Shown piece after piece: positions 1 to 10,500 of a DNA stretch of 64,000 bases (position 1 is the first letter of the stretch; each line of letters starts with the position of its first letter). Made by a program: the position numbers and the translations under genes. Origin of the DNA: an uncultured Flavobacteriaceae bacterium (GTDB lineage: Bacteria; Bacteroidota; Bacteroidia; Flavobacteriales; Flavobacteriaceae); assembly GCA_947500385.1 (NCBI GenBank), contig CANMSA010000001.1:372001-436000 (forward strand), written 5' to 3'. The notes beneath the pieces were generated by a model. That model saw only the letters and a list, made by a program, of their open reading frames with translations, did no database searches and was not told the origin of the DNA.

Positions 1-268
1 CCTTCCCGGAATATAGTACGTCCATCGCATCAATGATCATAGCGGAATCGGTCGCATTTTTTCCTTGGGTATAGCCATACTGTTGAATGGGGGTTATGGC
101 ATTTTCCAATAGTACATTCTTCCATTTACCCAAACGCGGATTGGTCCAATCCCCATATATGCGTTTAATGGTAGGGTTCCCATACTTGGCGATTTCTTCC
201 ATCATTTCCTTTACGTAGGCAGATGGTATATTATCGCCATCGATCAATACAGCCAAGTTTAAATCCAT
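1..268 (-). CDS. NYN-domain (LabA-like) protein, partial
   Basis: This is the N-terminal 89 codons of a protein whose 3' part lies beyond the left edge. Reading the minus strand from the ATG at 268 gives a start MDLNLAVLIDGDNIPS, followed by YGNPTIKRIYGDWTNP and later GKNATDSAMIIDAMDV. The LIDGDN strand and the downstream ATDSAMIIDAMD segment carry the conserved acidic residues of NYN/PIN-like nucleases (LabA/DUF88 group), which bind a metal and are thought to cleave RNA. Family members often carry a C-terminal OST-HTH/LOTUS domain, which cannot be checked here. The family call is good; the in vivo role is unknown. Confidence 0.8.
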   Translation of the reverse strand, partial: MDLNLAVLIDGDNIPSAYVKEMMEEIAKYGNPTIKRIYGDWTNPRLGKWKNVLLENAITPIQQYGYTQGKNATDSAMIIDAMDVLYSGK

Positions 269-375
269 GCTTCTATTCCTTATGGTTGCTTATAGCAGTG
301 CTTGTTTACCCAATTGAGTTGGTTCTATGCAAGTTAGCTTGTTTTTATGATGATTGCTAACGTGCATCCTATCTT

Positions 376-1227
376 TTAAGGAATGATGCCCATTTGCCGT
401 AAAGCTTTGTAGGTAATTGTTTTTCGAATCTCAGGGAAATGTTTCATTTCAAAAGCATCCTCGGGTTCTATATTCGTAGCAAAGAAATACACTTCTTCTT
501 CTTTTTCAACAAACCCGACAAACCAACCGTTGTTTTGCCCTCCAGAAATAGACCATCCTGTTTTTCCACTGATGCGATAGTCCTTATGTTCGTTCATCAC
601 CATTAATTGCTTCATAAGTGTTTCGGTGCGTTTTGATATGCTAAGTTTTGAATGGTACAAACGGTTCAAAAAATCAATTTGTTCAAAGGGTGTTATCCGC
701 GAAGCCCCTGTCAACCAAAACATATCAATGGTCGTAGCATCCACTGCCATTTTCCCAAAGCGTAGTTTATGCACATATTCGTTCATACGGTCGGCCCCAA
801 TTTTCCTCGCTATTTGCTGGTAACAGGGCACGCAGGATAGGTGAAATGCTTCTCGTAGATTCAGGTCTTGCTCCCATACCGGCAAGGCCCTAGGTTCACC
901 GTTCCATTTAAAGACGACCGTATCGCTTTTTACAACCGCTGTTTCAAGGGCGATCATTGAATTGGGGATCTTAAACGTAGATGCCGGTAACTTACCGGTT
1001 TTTGACCAGCCGAAATCATTTGAATAAAAGGTTTCTTTTGCAGGATCATATAGTAGAATGGCTCCTTTCAGATGGGTGCTATCTAAAATAGTTTGAAATG
1101 CCTCCATCACAATTTCCTTTGATTTCATTACCCGATTTACAGGCTTTGAAACATTTTTACTTTTTTCGGAACAGGCGAAAAGCCCTCCTACGAACAGGTA
1201 AAGAAAACATTGTTTCGTTATAGACAT
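376..1227 (-). CDS. Class D (OXA-type) beta-lactamase, lipoprotein
   Basis: Serine beta-lactamase expected to hydrolyse penicillin-type beta-lactams outside the inner membrane. Counting from an upstream in-frame codon at 1263, the active-site tetrad STFK is at residues 95-98, the S-x-V motif (SCV) at 143-145, a conserved-type Trp (FWLTG) near 183 and KTG at 234-236. The order and spacing fit class D. The usual YGN motif reads FGK here. I prefer the ATG at 1227 because it gives a compact lipoprotein signal (start MSITKQ, lipobox LFAC, acylated Cys 19 residues in). BlaR1-like sensor domains share the STxK/KTG motifs, but this protein stands alone without a membrane or peptidase part, so an enzyme is more likely. 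It is flanked by a terminator-like hairpin upstream and is probably monocistronic. Confidence 0.88.
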   Translation of the reverse strand: MSITKQCFLYLFVGGLFACSEKSKNVSKPVNRVMKSKEIVMEAFQTILDSTHLKGAILLYDPAKETFYSNDFGWSKTGKLPASTFKIPNSMIALETAVVKSDTVVFKWNGEPRALPVWEQDLNLREAFHLSCVPCYQQIARKIGADRMNEYVHKLRFGKMAVDATTIDMFWLTGASRITPFEQIDFLNRLYHSKLSISKRTETLMKQLMVMNEHKDYRISGKTGWSISGGQNNGWFVGFVEKEEEVYFFATNIEPEDAFEMKHFPEIRKTITYKALRQMGIIP

Positions 1228-1315
1228 CTCTTTTCTAATTTTATGCACCGTTACGATCGTCACTGCGGTTTCTAAGACTTTTTAAAGTTACTATGAATAC
1301 TGTATTAATAAAATT

Positions 1316-1344
1316 AAAAAAGGCGCCATTAGATGGCGCCTTTT
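1316..1344. terminator. Bidirectional intrinsic terminator
   Basis: A perfect 8-bp GC-rich stem (GGCGCCAT / ATGGCGCC, 1322-1329 and 1333-1340) with a 3-nt loop is flanked by an A-run on the left and T4 on the right. Read on the minus strand it ends in T6, so it can stop transcripts arriving from the OmpA gene before they enter the beta-lactamase gene. Confidence 0.75.
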
Positions 1345-1497
1345 CCCAAAATAACTGCACTTCTACTCACAGTCCCAATTGTGAATACTCTTCAATATCA
1401 TTGATATTTTCATTTCTTTAAGATAAGTACTGCCCGTCGGGGGACGGACAGCACCTTTCTCCCAAATTTAGAGTACCTCTACTCACAATTAAAAACC

Positions 1498-1532
1498 ATC
1501 ACCACCGGCCAAGTTTGGAGTTTGGTGGTGAT
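1498..1532 (-). terminator. Terminator downstream of the OmpA gene
   Basis: A 9-bp inverted repeat (ATCACCACC / GGTGGTGAT, loop of 17 nt) lies 26 bp after the stop codon of the OmpA-family gene. On the minus strand it is followed by GG and then T5, as in an intrinsic terminator. A second terminator at 1316-1344 lies further on. Confidence 0.55.
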
Positions 1533-1558
1533 TGCTCATCGCATGAAAGGGCACTCCA

Positions 1559-3496
1559 CTATTCTACTACTACGAATTCCGATCTTCTATTTTTTTGATG
1601 TTCGGCTTCGGTACATTTTTTTGTATTATCACAATCATTCGTTAATTGCGATTCGCCATATCCCATACCCGTCATACGTTCTTCCCTGACCCCTTTGGAA
1701 ACCAAATAGGCAACTGTTGCTTTTGCCCGGCGGTCGGAAAGACGGTTGTTATAGGTATCGCTCGATCGGCTATCGGTATGAGAACGTACTTGAATCTTTA
1801 CTTGATCGTTTTCCAACAAAAAAGATACAATTTGATCCAATACGCTCTGCGCATCCTCACGAATATAGGCCTTGTTCAAGTCAAAGTAAATAAGGTCTAT
1901 ATTCAAAAAACTGGTTAAATTGGTACCAATGGCCACACCTTCTTTCATTGGAACCAGCCAAAAATCAACGGCGGTTACAGATTCTTCTTCCCGGTTGTCA
2001 ACGGCAAGGGTTTCCTTATCGTACTTTTCCTTGGTTGCGATAACCGCATACTGACCAGCGCCACAGTCGCTTTGCAGTACAAAAGTGCCATCTGTTCCAG
2101 AGGTTGTTTCCTCCAATATCGTATTTGAATCGTCATATAGGATCACCAAGGCGCCGGCAACCGTTTCCTGCGTCTCCTTATCTCTTACGACCCCGGAGAT
2201 TTCACTGCCGCAGTTCATATCGAGAGGCTTTGTTTCAAGGATCGCATAGATATCATCCCCACCTTTGCCGCCCTTTCGGTTCGAAGCAAAGTATCCTTTT
2301 TTGCTTTCGGAATTGATAATGAACGAAAAATCGTCGGCCGTACTATTTACCGGTTCACCTACATTAACTACATAAGGGTCTTGGCCGAGTCGTGTTGCAA
2401 AAATATCGAGCCCCCCTAGCCCAGGATGACCATCGCTTGAAAAATACAGAACGTTTTCCCTAGTTATATATGGAAACGTCTCTTTACCCTCCGTATTGAT
2501 TTTGGGACCTAAATTGGTGGGAATACCAAAGGTGCCGTCAGGATGTATGTCGACCACGAAAATATCGGATTGTCCAAAAGTACCCGGCATATCCGAAGAA
2601 AAATACAGCTTATCACCTGCCTTGTTAAGGCTGGGATGCGCTACCGAGTAATCCTCACTATTGAAGGGGAGCTCCCTTATATTTCCCCATTGACCGTTCT
2701 CAAAAGTAGCCTTATAGAGTTTTAAGCGACTAATTCCTTTGACATCGCGGGCAAAATTGTTGTTCTTGGTGTTGTTACGGGTAAAGTATACCGTTTTGCC
2801 ATCGGGTGTGAACGCAGTAGACGATTCATGTGCCCTTGTGTTCAGCTTATCGGAAAACTTTTGAATGGTTCCAAAATTGGCTTCATCGATCGGGGAAGCT
2901 GTATAAAGGTTTAAAAAACGTTTTTTATTCCAAGCATGTATCTCGCTCGAGCCTAAACTACTATCTCTAGAAGATGAAAACACCAGTGCTTCGAGCATAA
3001 AAGAAGGTGCAAATTCCGACTCGGGAGAATTGATGACCATATTGTTGATATCGAAACGGTTCGATCGTTTATTGATTCGTTTTATATAATCTCGGTTTTT
3101 AGCGTATGCCTTACCACGAATATCGTCGTTTTTGGCAGCTATGAGTTTCTCCATCCAACGATTTGATTCGGTATAATTCCCCACCGATTTAAGGGTAAGG
3201 GCAAAACGGTGCATATGTTCAACATCAAATGCACTTTCATCTTTTTCCGCCATTTTCCCAAACCAGGAAGCGGCTTTTTCATAGTCCGCGTTATAGTAAT
3301 GGGAATCGGCCAGATTTTGATACGCCTTGGGTTTATCGTATCCCTGAGCGATCGCTTTTTCGTACAGTTCGGCAGCTTGTGAAAAATCATACCGTGCAAA
3401 ACTTTTATCGGCCAATTTGATTTTTCTATTCTGCCCATAGGTCCACAGAGTACCTACTAGTAGGAGGCAAAAGAAGCAGTTTGATTTTAGGTTCAT
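1559..3496 (-). CDS. OmpA-family protein with TPR, PD40 and CNA-B-like domains
   Basis: A 645-residue periplasmic/outer-membrane protein. After a signal peptide ending near TYGQ come TPR-type helices (about residues 25-130), WD40-like PD40 propeller strands (about 160-420, with repeated YFSSD/YFASNRKGG motifs), a carboxypeptidase-regulatory/CNA-B-like domain (SGVVRDKETQETVAGALV, about 435-515) and a C-terminal OmpA peptidoglycan-binding domain (IQVRSHTDSRSSDTYNNRLS, about 535-645). This arrangement is typical of the third gene in Bacteroidota adhesin - PorP/SprF - OmpA clusters, where it probably anchors the secreted adhesin or its exporter to peptidoglycan. It starts 58 bp after the PorP/SprF stop on the same strand, so the genes are probably co-transcribed. 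Confidence 0.92.
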   Translation of the reverse strand: MNLKSNCFFCLLLVGTLWTYGQNRKIKLADKSFARYDFSQAAELYEKAIAQGYDKPKAYQNLADSHYYNADYEKAASWFGKMAEKDESAFDVEHMHRFALTLKSVGNYTESNRWMEKLIAAKNDDIRGKAYAKNRDYIKRINKRSNRFDINNMVINSPESEFAPSFMLEALVFSSSRDSSLGSSEIHAWNKKRFLNLYTASPIDEANFGTIQKFSDKLNTRAHESSTAFTPDGKTVYFTRNNTKNNNFARDVKGISRLKLYKATFENGQWGNIRELPFNSEDYSVAHPSLNKAGDKLYFSSDMPGTFGQSDIFVVDIHPDGTFGIPTNLGPKINTEGKETFPYITRENVLYFSSDGHPGLGGLDIFATRLGQDPYVVNVGEPVNSTADDFSFIINSESKKGYFASNRKGGKGGDDIYAILETKPLDMNCGSEISGVVRDKETQETVAGALVILYDDSNTILEETTSGTDGTFVLQSDCGAGQYAVIATKEKYDKETLAVDNREEESVTAVDFWLVPMKEGVAIGTNLTSFLNIDLIYFDLNKAYIREDAQSVLDQIVSFLLENDQVKIQVRSHTDSRSSDTYNNRLSDRRAKATVAYLVSKGVREERMTGMGYGESQLTNDCDNTKKCTEAEHQKNRRSEFVVVE

Positions 3497-3554
3497 CTTG
3501 TTTAGTCTATATAAGTCATTTTGCGGGGAAGAATTTTAAATTGTTTTTGATTCC

Positions 3555-4493
3555 TTAAAAAAATCGGGGTGTCAAGACTCCGGATGCCTTTCTTCTTAGT
3601 TCGTATCTAAGAAAAACTTCAAAAGATCCGTCATTGAAAGTGGCATCGCCCAACTCCGTCGTTTCTTTATCATAGGCGAGACCCAGCATTAATTGATTCG
3701 TTATTTGAAAACCGAGCAAACCGCTTAATGCTGCATCCCATCTATAGGCCGCTCCAAGGGAGAACTTTTCATTGAGCAAGAAACTGGCGGATAGGTCGGC
3801 CTGTAAGGGCGCCCCCGTCACCATCTTGAACAGAACGGCCGGTTTAAATTTTAAATTCGAATTCAGATCGAACACATAACCCGAAATGAGGTACCAGTTC
3901 ATGCGCTCACTTGCCAAAAAGGATGCGTCCTCCGAGGCATTATCAAAATGTTCGGTTTCCAAAAAATTCGGAACGGAAAGTCCCATGTAAAAGTGATTGG
4001 TGTGATAGTATACCCCAGCTCCGAAATTCGGTGAGAATTTTTTATCTACGTTCAACATCCCATTGGCACCTTGTTCCATCGTAAAGCCCGCCAGACGGGA
4101 AAAATCAATACTTAATAAGTGCCCGCCCGCCTTGAGTCCAAAGGAGAGTCTTTTGGTATCTGACAACGGAAGCGTATAGGAAAAAGCTACATCGATATTT
4201 GTTTCTTGACTGGTCTTGTTCCCTATTTCATCATTTACCAAAGCGAAACCAAGGCCCACTCTTTTTCCCACAGGGGAATGCAGATTAAGCGTTTGCGTTT
4301 TGGGTGCTCCTTCTAGCCCGATCCATTGGGAACGATGTAACGCCGCCGCGCTAAACACACCCCGGGAGCCTGCGTAGGCAGGATTCACTACCATTGTATT
4401 ATACATATATTGGGTATACTGCGCATCTTGTTGTGCCGAGGCACCTTCAATGGCAAGTACAAGCAACAATATGCTAGTTAAAAAATTCTTCAT
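3555..4493 (-). CDS. PorP/SprF family T9SS membrane protein
   Basis: A 312-residue outer-membrane beta-barrel of the PorP/SprF family. The hallmark start is present: a signal peptide ending ASA, then QQDAQYTQYMYNTMVVNPAYAGSRG, the conserved NPAYAG segment of the family, followed by alternating amphipathic strands and an aromatic C-terminus (LTPRFF). In Flavobacterium johnsoniae, SprF is needed for export of the adhesin SprB, whose T9SS C-terminal domain is also type B. The gene lies between a type B adhesin (27 bp upstream) and an OmpA gene (58 bp downstream), so it is probably the dedicated export partner of that adhesin. Confidence 0.93.
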   Translation of the reverse strand: MKNFLTSILLLVLAIEGASAQQDAQYTQYMYNTMVVNPAYAGSRGVFSAAALHRSQWIGLEGAPKTQTLNLHSPVGKRVGLGFALVNDEIGNKTSQETNIDVAFSYTLPLSDTKRLSFGLKAGGHLLSIDFSRLAGFTMEQGANGMLNVDKKFSPNFGAGVYYHTNHFYMGLSVPNFLETEHFDNASEDASFLASERMNWYLISGYVFDLNSNLKFKPAVLFKMVTGAPLQADLSASFLLNEKFSLGAAYRWDAALSGLLGFQITNQLMLGLAYDKETTELGDATFNDGSFEVFLRYELRRKASGVLTPRFF

Positions 4494-4520
4494 GATTGGT
4501 TTTTTAAAGATTTGGTTTGA

Positions 4521-7500
4521 TTAACGATTGATATAGAGGTAACCCGATTTGGTAATTGTGTTGCCATCATCGGTATAATTGATAATGAAATAGTATACCC
4601 CTACAGGTAGTTGATTGTTTTCTTGAATGGTTACCCTACCGTTGGATTGACCATTGAACACATTTCCTTCGTTATCATATCCTTTCGCAGAAAACACCTT
4701 CACGCCCCAACGATTGTAAATGTCGACCGTATTGTCCGGATATTGTTCAATGTTTTTAATTCGAAAGAAATCATTGATACCATCCGCGTCCGGTGTCATT
4801 AACTCATTCTCGATCTCGATGCCACAGGCAATTCCATCGGGGGGCGTTCCTCCCAACGAATCACATGGATCTAAAGGATCGGTATTATCATTGGTTTCCG
4901 TCCCATCCGGAATTGAATCTCCATCGGTATCGACGTTTTCAGGGTCGGTGCCTAATTTCTCCTCTTCGCCATTGGTAAGCCCATCATTATCACAGTCACT
5001 GGTAGCAAGTGGTGTCCCGTTTATAGAATCACAGTCTTCCAAGGGGTCGGTATCGTCCACCACTTCTTGCCCATCGGCAATGCCATCATCATCTGTATCA
5101 TCGTCATTGGGGTCGGTACCCATGGTCTCTTCTTCAGAGGTATTTAAACCATCGTTGTCGCAATCACTTGTTGGTAAGGGTGTACCCCCAATAGAATCAC
5201 AATCATCAAGTGGGTCTGTAGCATCCAAGACTTCTTGCTCATCGCTAATACCGTCTCCATCTGAATCTTCGGTACATGATATTCCGGTGGGAGGAGTTCC
5301 TCCAAGAGAATCGCATGGGTCGGTAGGATCGGTCGTATCTATAGCTTCTTGTCCATCATTGATGCCGTCATCGTCGGTATCGGCATCAAGCGGATTCGTG
5401 ATACTACCCCGCGGATCGGCAGTGGTAATCGCGCTGTCTATTCCCGTAATCTCTTCCTCATTGGTTAAACCATCGGCATCACAATCGGCATTTTTCCATG
5501 CGGCATCGGTGGTAGCCGTAGTGCTGGCAAGTACAAAATCGCAGGCATCTTTTGGATCGGTACCATCGCTAATTTCCGTTGCATCGAGTACCCCATCGCC
5601 GTCGCAATCGGTCGTTGCGGTAATGGTTTCGGTGATATCGGCCACATTGTATGAACAGGCATCTAAGGGGTCCGTACCGTTTCCTATTTCCAAGGCGTTT
5701 GTTACCCCATCACCATCACAATCGGCAGTAGCGGTAATCGTTACGGTGATATCTGCCATATTGTAGTCGCAGGCATCCCTTGGGTCGGTACCATTGGCAA
5801 TTTCAGTTCCATTTATCACCCCATCCCCGTCACAATCCACTATTGCAGAAATCGTTTCTGTAATATCGTCTATTCTGTAGTCACATGAATCTTTCGGATC
5901 GGTACCATTGGCAATTTCCGTTCCATCGATGACCCCGTCTCCATCACAATCGGCGGTCGCCATAATGGTCACCGTAATGTCCGTCACGCTATAGGAACAT
6001 TCATCCTTGGGATCAGTACCGTTCGCAATTTCCGTCGCATCGATTACCCCGTCGCCATCGCAATCGGCGGTCGCCGTAATCGTTTCGGTGATATCAACCA
6101 CGTTATAGGAACAGTCGTCCTTGGAATCCGTACCGTTGGCCACTTCCGTGGCATCGAGCACCCCGTCGCCATCACAATCGGCGGTCGCCGTAATCGTCTC
6201 TGTGATATCCGTCACGTTATAGGAACATTCATCCTTGGGATCGGTACCATTGGCAATTTCCGTCGCATCGACTACCCCGTCGCCATCGCAATCAGCGGTC
6301 GCCGTGATAGTCACAGTGATATCGGCCACGTTATAGGAACATTCGTCCTTGGGGTCGGTACCATTGGCCACTTCCGCGGCATCGAGTACCCCGTCGCCGT
6401 CGCAGTCTGATGGTGAAAGAACCGCTACCGTAATGTCGGATAGGTTATAAGAACAGGCATCTTTAGGATCGGTGCCATTGGCCACTTCCGTGGCATCGAG
6501 CACCCCGTCCCCGTCGCAATCGGAGGTCGCCGTGATCGTCTCCGTGATATCGGCCACATTGTATGAACATTCGTCTCTTGGATCGGTACCATTGGCAATT
6601 TCCATGGCATCGAGCACCCCGTCGCCATCACAATCGGCGGTCGCCGTGATGGCCACAGTTATATCAGCTATGTTATAAGAACATTCATCCTTGGGATCGG
6701 TACCGTTCGCAATTTCCGTCGCATCGAGCACCCCGTCGCCATCGCAATCGGCGGTCGCCGTGATTGTCTCCGTGATATCGGCCACGTTATAGGAACATAC
6801 GTCCTTGGGATCGGTGCCATTGGCCACTTCCGTCGCATCGAGCACCCCGTCCCCATCGCAATCGGCGGTCGCCGTGATCGTCTCCGTGATATCGGCCACG
6901 TTATAGGAACATGCGTCCTTGGGATCGGTGCCATTGGCCACTTCCGTCGCATCGATTACCCCGTCTCCGTCGCAATCGGCGGTCGCCGTGATAGTCTCCG
7001 TGATATCAGCTATGTTATAAGAACACTCATCCTTGGGATCCGTACCGTTCGCAATTTCCGTGGCATCGAGCACCCCGTCGCCATCACAATCGGCGGTCGC
7101 CGTGATGGCCACAGTAATATCAGCTATGTTATAAGAACATTCATCCTTGGGATCGGTACCGTTCGCAATTTCCGTCGCATCGAGTACCCCGTCCCCGTCG
7201 CAATCGGCGGTGGCCGTGATCGTTTCCGTGATATCGGCCACATTATAGGAACAGTTGTCCTTGGGATCGGTACCATTGGCCACTTCCGTCGCATCGAGCA
7301 CCCCGTCCCCATCGCAATCGGCGGTCGCCGTAATCGTTTCCGTGATATCGGCCACATTGTATGAACATTCATCCTTGGGATCCGTACCGTTCGCAATTTC
7401 CGTCGCATCGATTACCCCGTCGCCGTCACAATCGGCGGTGGCCGTGATCGTCTCCGTGATATCGGCCACGTTATAGGAACATTCATCCTTGGGATCCGTA

Positions 7501-10500
7501 CCGTTCGCAATTTCCGTCGCATCGAGCACCCCGTCTCCATCGCAATCGGCGGTGGCCGTGATCGTTTCCGTGATATCGGCCACATTATAGGAACAGTTGT
7601 CCTTGGGATCGGTACCATTGGCCACTTCCGTCACATCGAGCACCCCGTCCCCATCACAATCGGCGGTCGCCGTGATTGTTTCCGTAATATCGGCCACGTT
7701 ATAGGAACATGCGTCCTTGGGATCGGTGCCATTGGCCACTTCCGTGGCATCGAGCACCCCGTCCCCATCACAATCGGCAGTCGCCGTGATAGTCACAGTG
7801 ATATCGGCCACGTTATAGGAACATGCGTCCTTGGGATCGGTACCGTTGGCCACCTCCGTGGCATCGAGCACCCCGTCCCCATCACAATCCGCGGTCGCCG
7901 TGATCGTTTCCGTAATATCGGCCACGTTATAGGAACATGCGTCCTTGGGATCGGTACCGTTCGCAATTTCCGTGGCATCGATCACCCCGTCGTCGTCACA
8001 ATCGGCGGTCGCCGTGATCGTTTCCGTGATATCGGCCACGTTATAGGAACATGCGTCTTTTGGATCCGTACCGTTCGCAATTTCCGTGGCATCGAGTACC
8101 CCGTCGCCATCACAATCGGCGGTCGCCGTGATCGTCTCCGTGATATCGGCCACGTTATAGGAACATGCGTCCTTGGGATCGGTGCCATTGGCCACTTCCG
8201 TCGCATCTAGTACCCCGTCGCCATCGCAATCGGCGGTCGCCGTAATCGTCTCCGTGATATCGGCCACGGTATAGGAACATGCGTCCTTGGGGTCGGTTCC
8301 ATTGGCCACTTCCGTTCCATCGATGACCCCGTCCCCATCGCAATCGGCGGTCGCCGTGATCGTCTCCGTGATATCGGCCACGTTATAGGAACATGCGTCC
8401 TTGGGATCGGTACCGTTCGCAATTTCCGTGGCATCGATCACCCCGTCGCCGTCACAATCGGCGGTCGCCGTGATAGTCAAGGTGATATCAACTATGTTAT
8501 AAGAACACTCATCCTTGGGATCCGTACCGTTCGCAATTTCCGTGGCATCGAGCACCCCGTCGCCATCACAATCGGCGGTCGCCGTGATCGTTTCCGTAAT
8601 ATCGGCCACGTTATAGGAACAGTTGTCCTTGGGATCGGTACCATTGGCCACTTCCGTCGCATCGAGCACCCCATCGCCATCGCAATCGGCGGTCGCTGTG
8701 ATCGTTTCCGTGATATCGGCCACGTTATAGGAACATGCGTCTTTGGGGTCGGTGCCGTTGGCCACCTCCGTGGCATCGAGCACCCCGTCCTCATCGCAAT
8801 CGGCGGTGGCCGTGATCGTCTCCGTGATATCGGCCACATTGTATGAACATTCATCCTTGGGATCGGTACCATTGGCCACTTCCGTAGCATCGAGTACCCC
8901 GTCACCGTCACAATCGGCGGTCGCCGTAATCGTTTCCGTGATATCGGCCACGTTGTAGGAGCACTCATCCTTGGGATCGGTGCCATTGGCCACTTCAGTG
9001 GCATCGAGCACCCCGTCCCCGTCACAATCGGCGGTCGCCGTGATCGTCTCCGTGATATCGGCCACGTTATAGGAACACTCGTCTCCTGGATCGGTACCGT
9101 TCGTAATTTCCGTCGCATCAAGCACCCCGTCCCCATCACAATCAGTGGTTGCCGTGATGGCCACAGTTATATCAGCTATGTTATAAGAACACTCGTCCTT
9201 GGGATCGGTACCGTTCGCAATTTCCGTGGCATCGATTACCCCGTCGCCGTCGCAGTCTGTAATAGCTAAAATTGGCTCGGTAATATCTACTACATTGTAG
9301 GAACATTCGTCCTTGGGGTCGGTGCCATTGGCCACTTCCGTGGCATCGAGCACCCCATCCCCATCACAATCAACATCCGACGTGACCGTCACGGTAATAT
9401 CCGCAACATTATAGGAGCACTCATCTTTGGGATCGGTACCGTTCGCCACTTCCGTCGCATCGATTACCCCATCTTCATCACAATCTGAAGTGGCTGTTAT
9501 CGTTACCGTAACATCGGCTACATTATAGGAACAGGCATTTTTGGGATTGGTCCCATTGGCCACTTCTGTGCCATCGATCACACCGTCCCCATCACAATCA
9601 GAGGTAGAAGTAACCGGCTCCGTCACATCGGCAAAAAAATAGGAACAAGCATCCAAGGGATTGGTACTGTTCGCTATTTCCGTACCGTTGATTACCCCAT
9701 CACCATCACAATCGGTACTGTTCCATACTGCGGAAGGTGCAACCGTGGCACTGGCCAATATGAAGCTGCAGAGGTTCAATGGGTTGGTGCTGTCTATAAC
9801 TTCTTGTGCATTCGTTACGCCATCACCATCACAATCCAATGCTTCCCAATAGGCCGTAACATTTGCCAATACCTGAAAATTGGTATAGACACAAGGATCA
9901 TTGGGATCGGAATCCGTCACATTCGGATCTCCGTCACCATCATTATCCAACTCGCATGCACCCACCAAACCGTCATTGTCTTGGTCTATAGTGTCCGCAA
10001 CAGTTACCGCTAAAACAGTACCGGTATCGTAAGCGGCCCCATCGACCAGTCCTGTGCTGCCTACGGTTGCCGGATCCGTACCATAAGTTCCTGTATCACC
10101 TCCATCGGCGGTAGCACTTTCATGCGCTTCGTTGGCATCACTACAGCCATCACCATCACTGTCCAAATTCAAATAATCGGCAATCGCCAAGGTGGTCTCC
10201 GTAGGGTTTGTTCCGGCACCGGCCGAGGTCGGGATACCACTGGTAGTATTATCGGCATTGTCATCATTATCGTCAGCACGCCCTTCCTGACCTATAGCCG
10301 TACTAGGAGTTCCCCCTGCTTCTACGACATCATAAATACCATCATTGTCTGCATCTAAATCCAAATGGTTGGCTACACCGTCACTATCAAAATCATAAAC
10401 ATCGGGAATTCCGTCACCGTTACTATCCGTATAGTCGGTTATACTACCATCGCCGGTACCGTCATCTGTTGTATCGTTCCAATTGAATATTCCATCACCA

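Noticed and set aside
376-1263. BlaR1-type sensor
   Set aside because: There are no membrane helices or M56 peptidase domain and no BlaI gene nearby; the length fits a stand-alone enzyme.
4720-5766. A 348-codon plus-strand frame rich in Ser/Pro/Val across the adhesin repeats
   Set aside because: It is the antisense of the TSP3 repeats; the regular GAT/GAC codons of the real gene remove stops on the other strand. The composition is repetitive and there is no start signal.
5544-9647. CRISPR-like array
   Set aside because: The 114-bp units are contiguous, code in frame for 38 residues and have no unique spacers; no cas genes are present.
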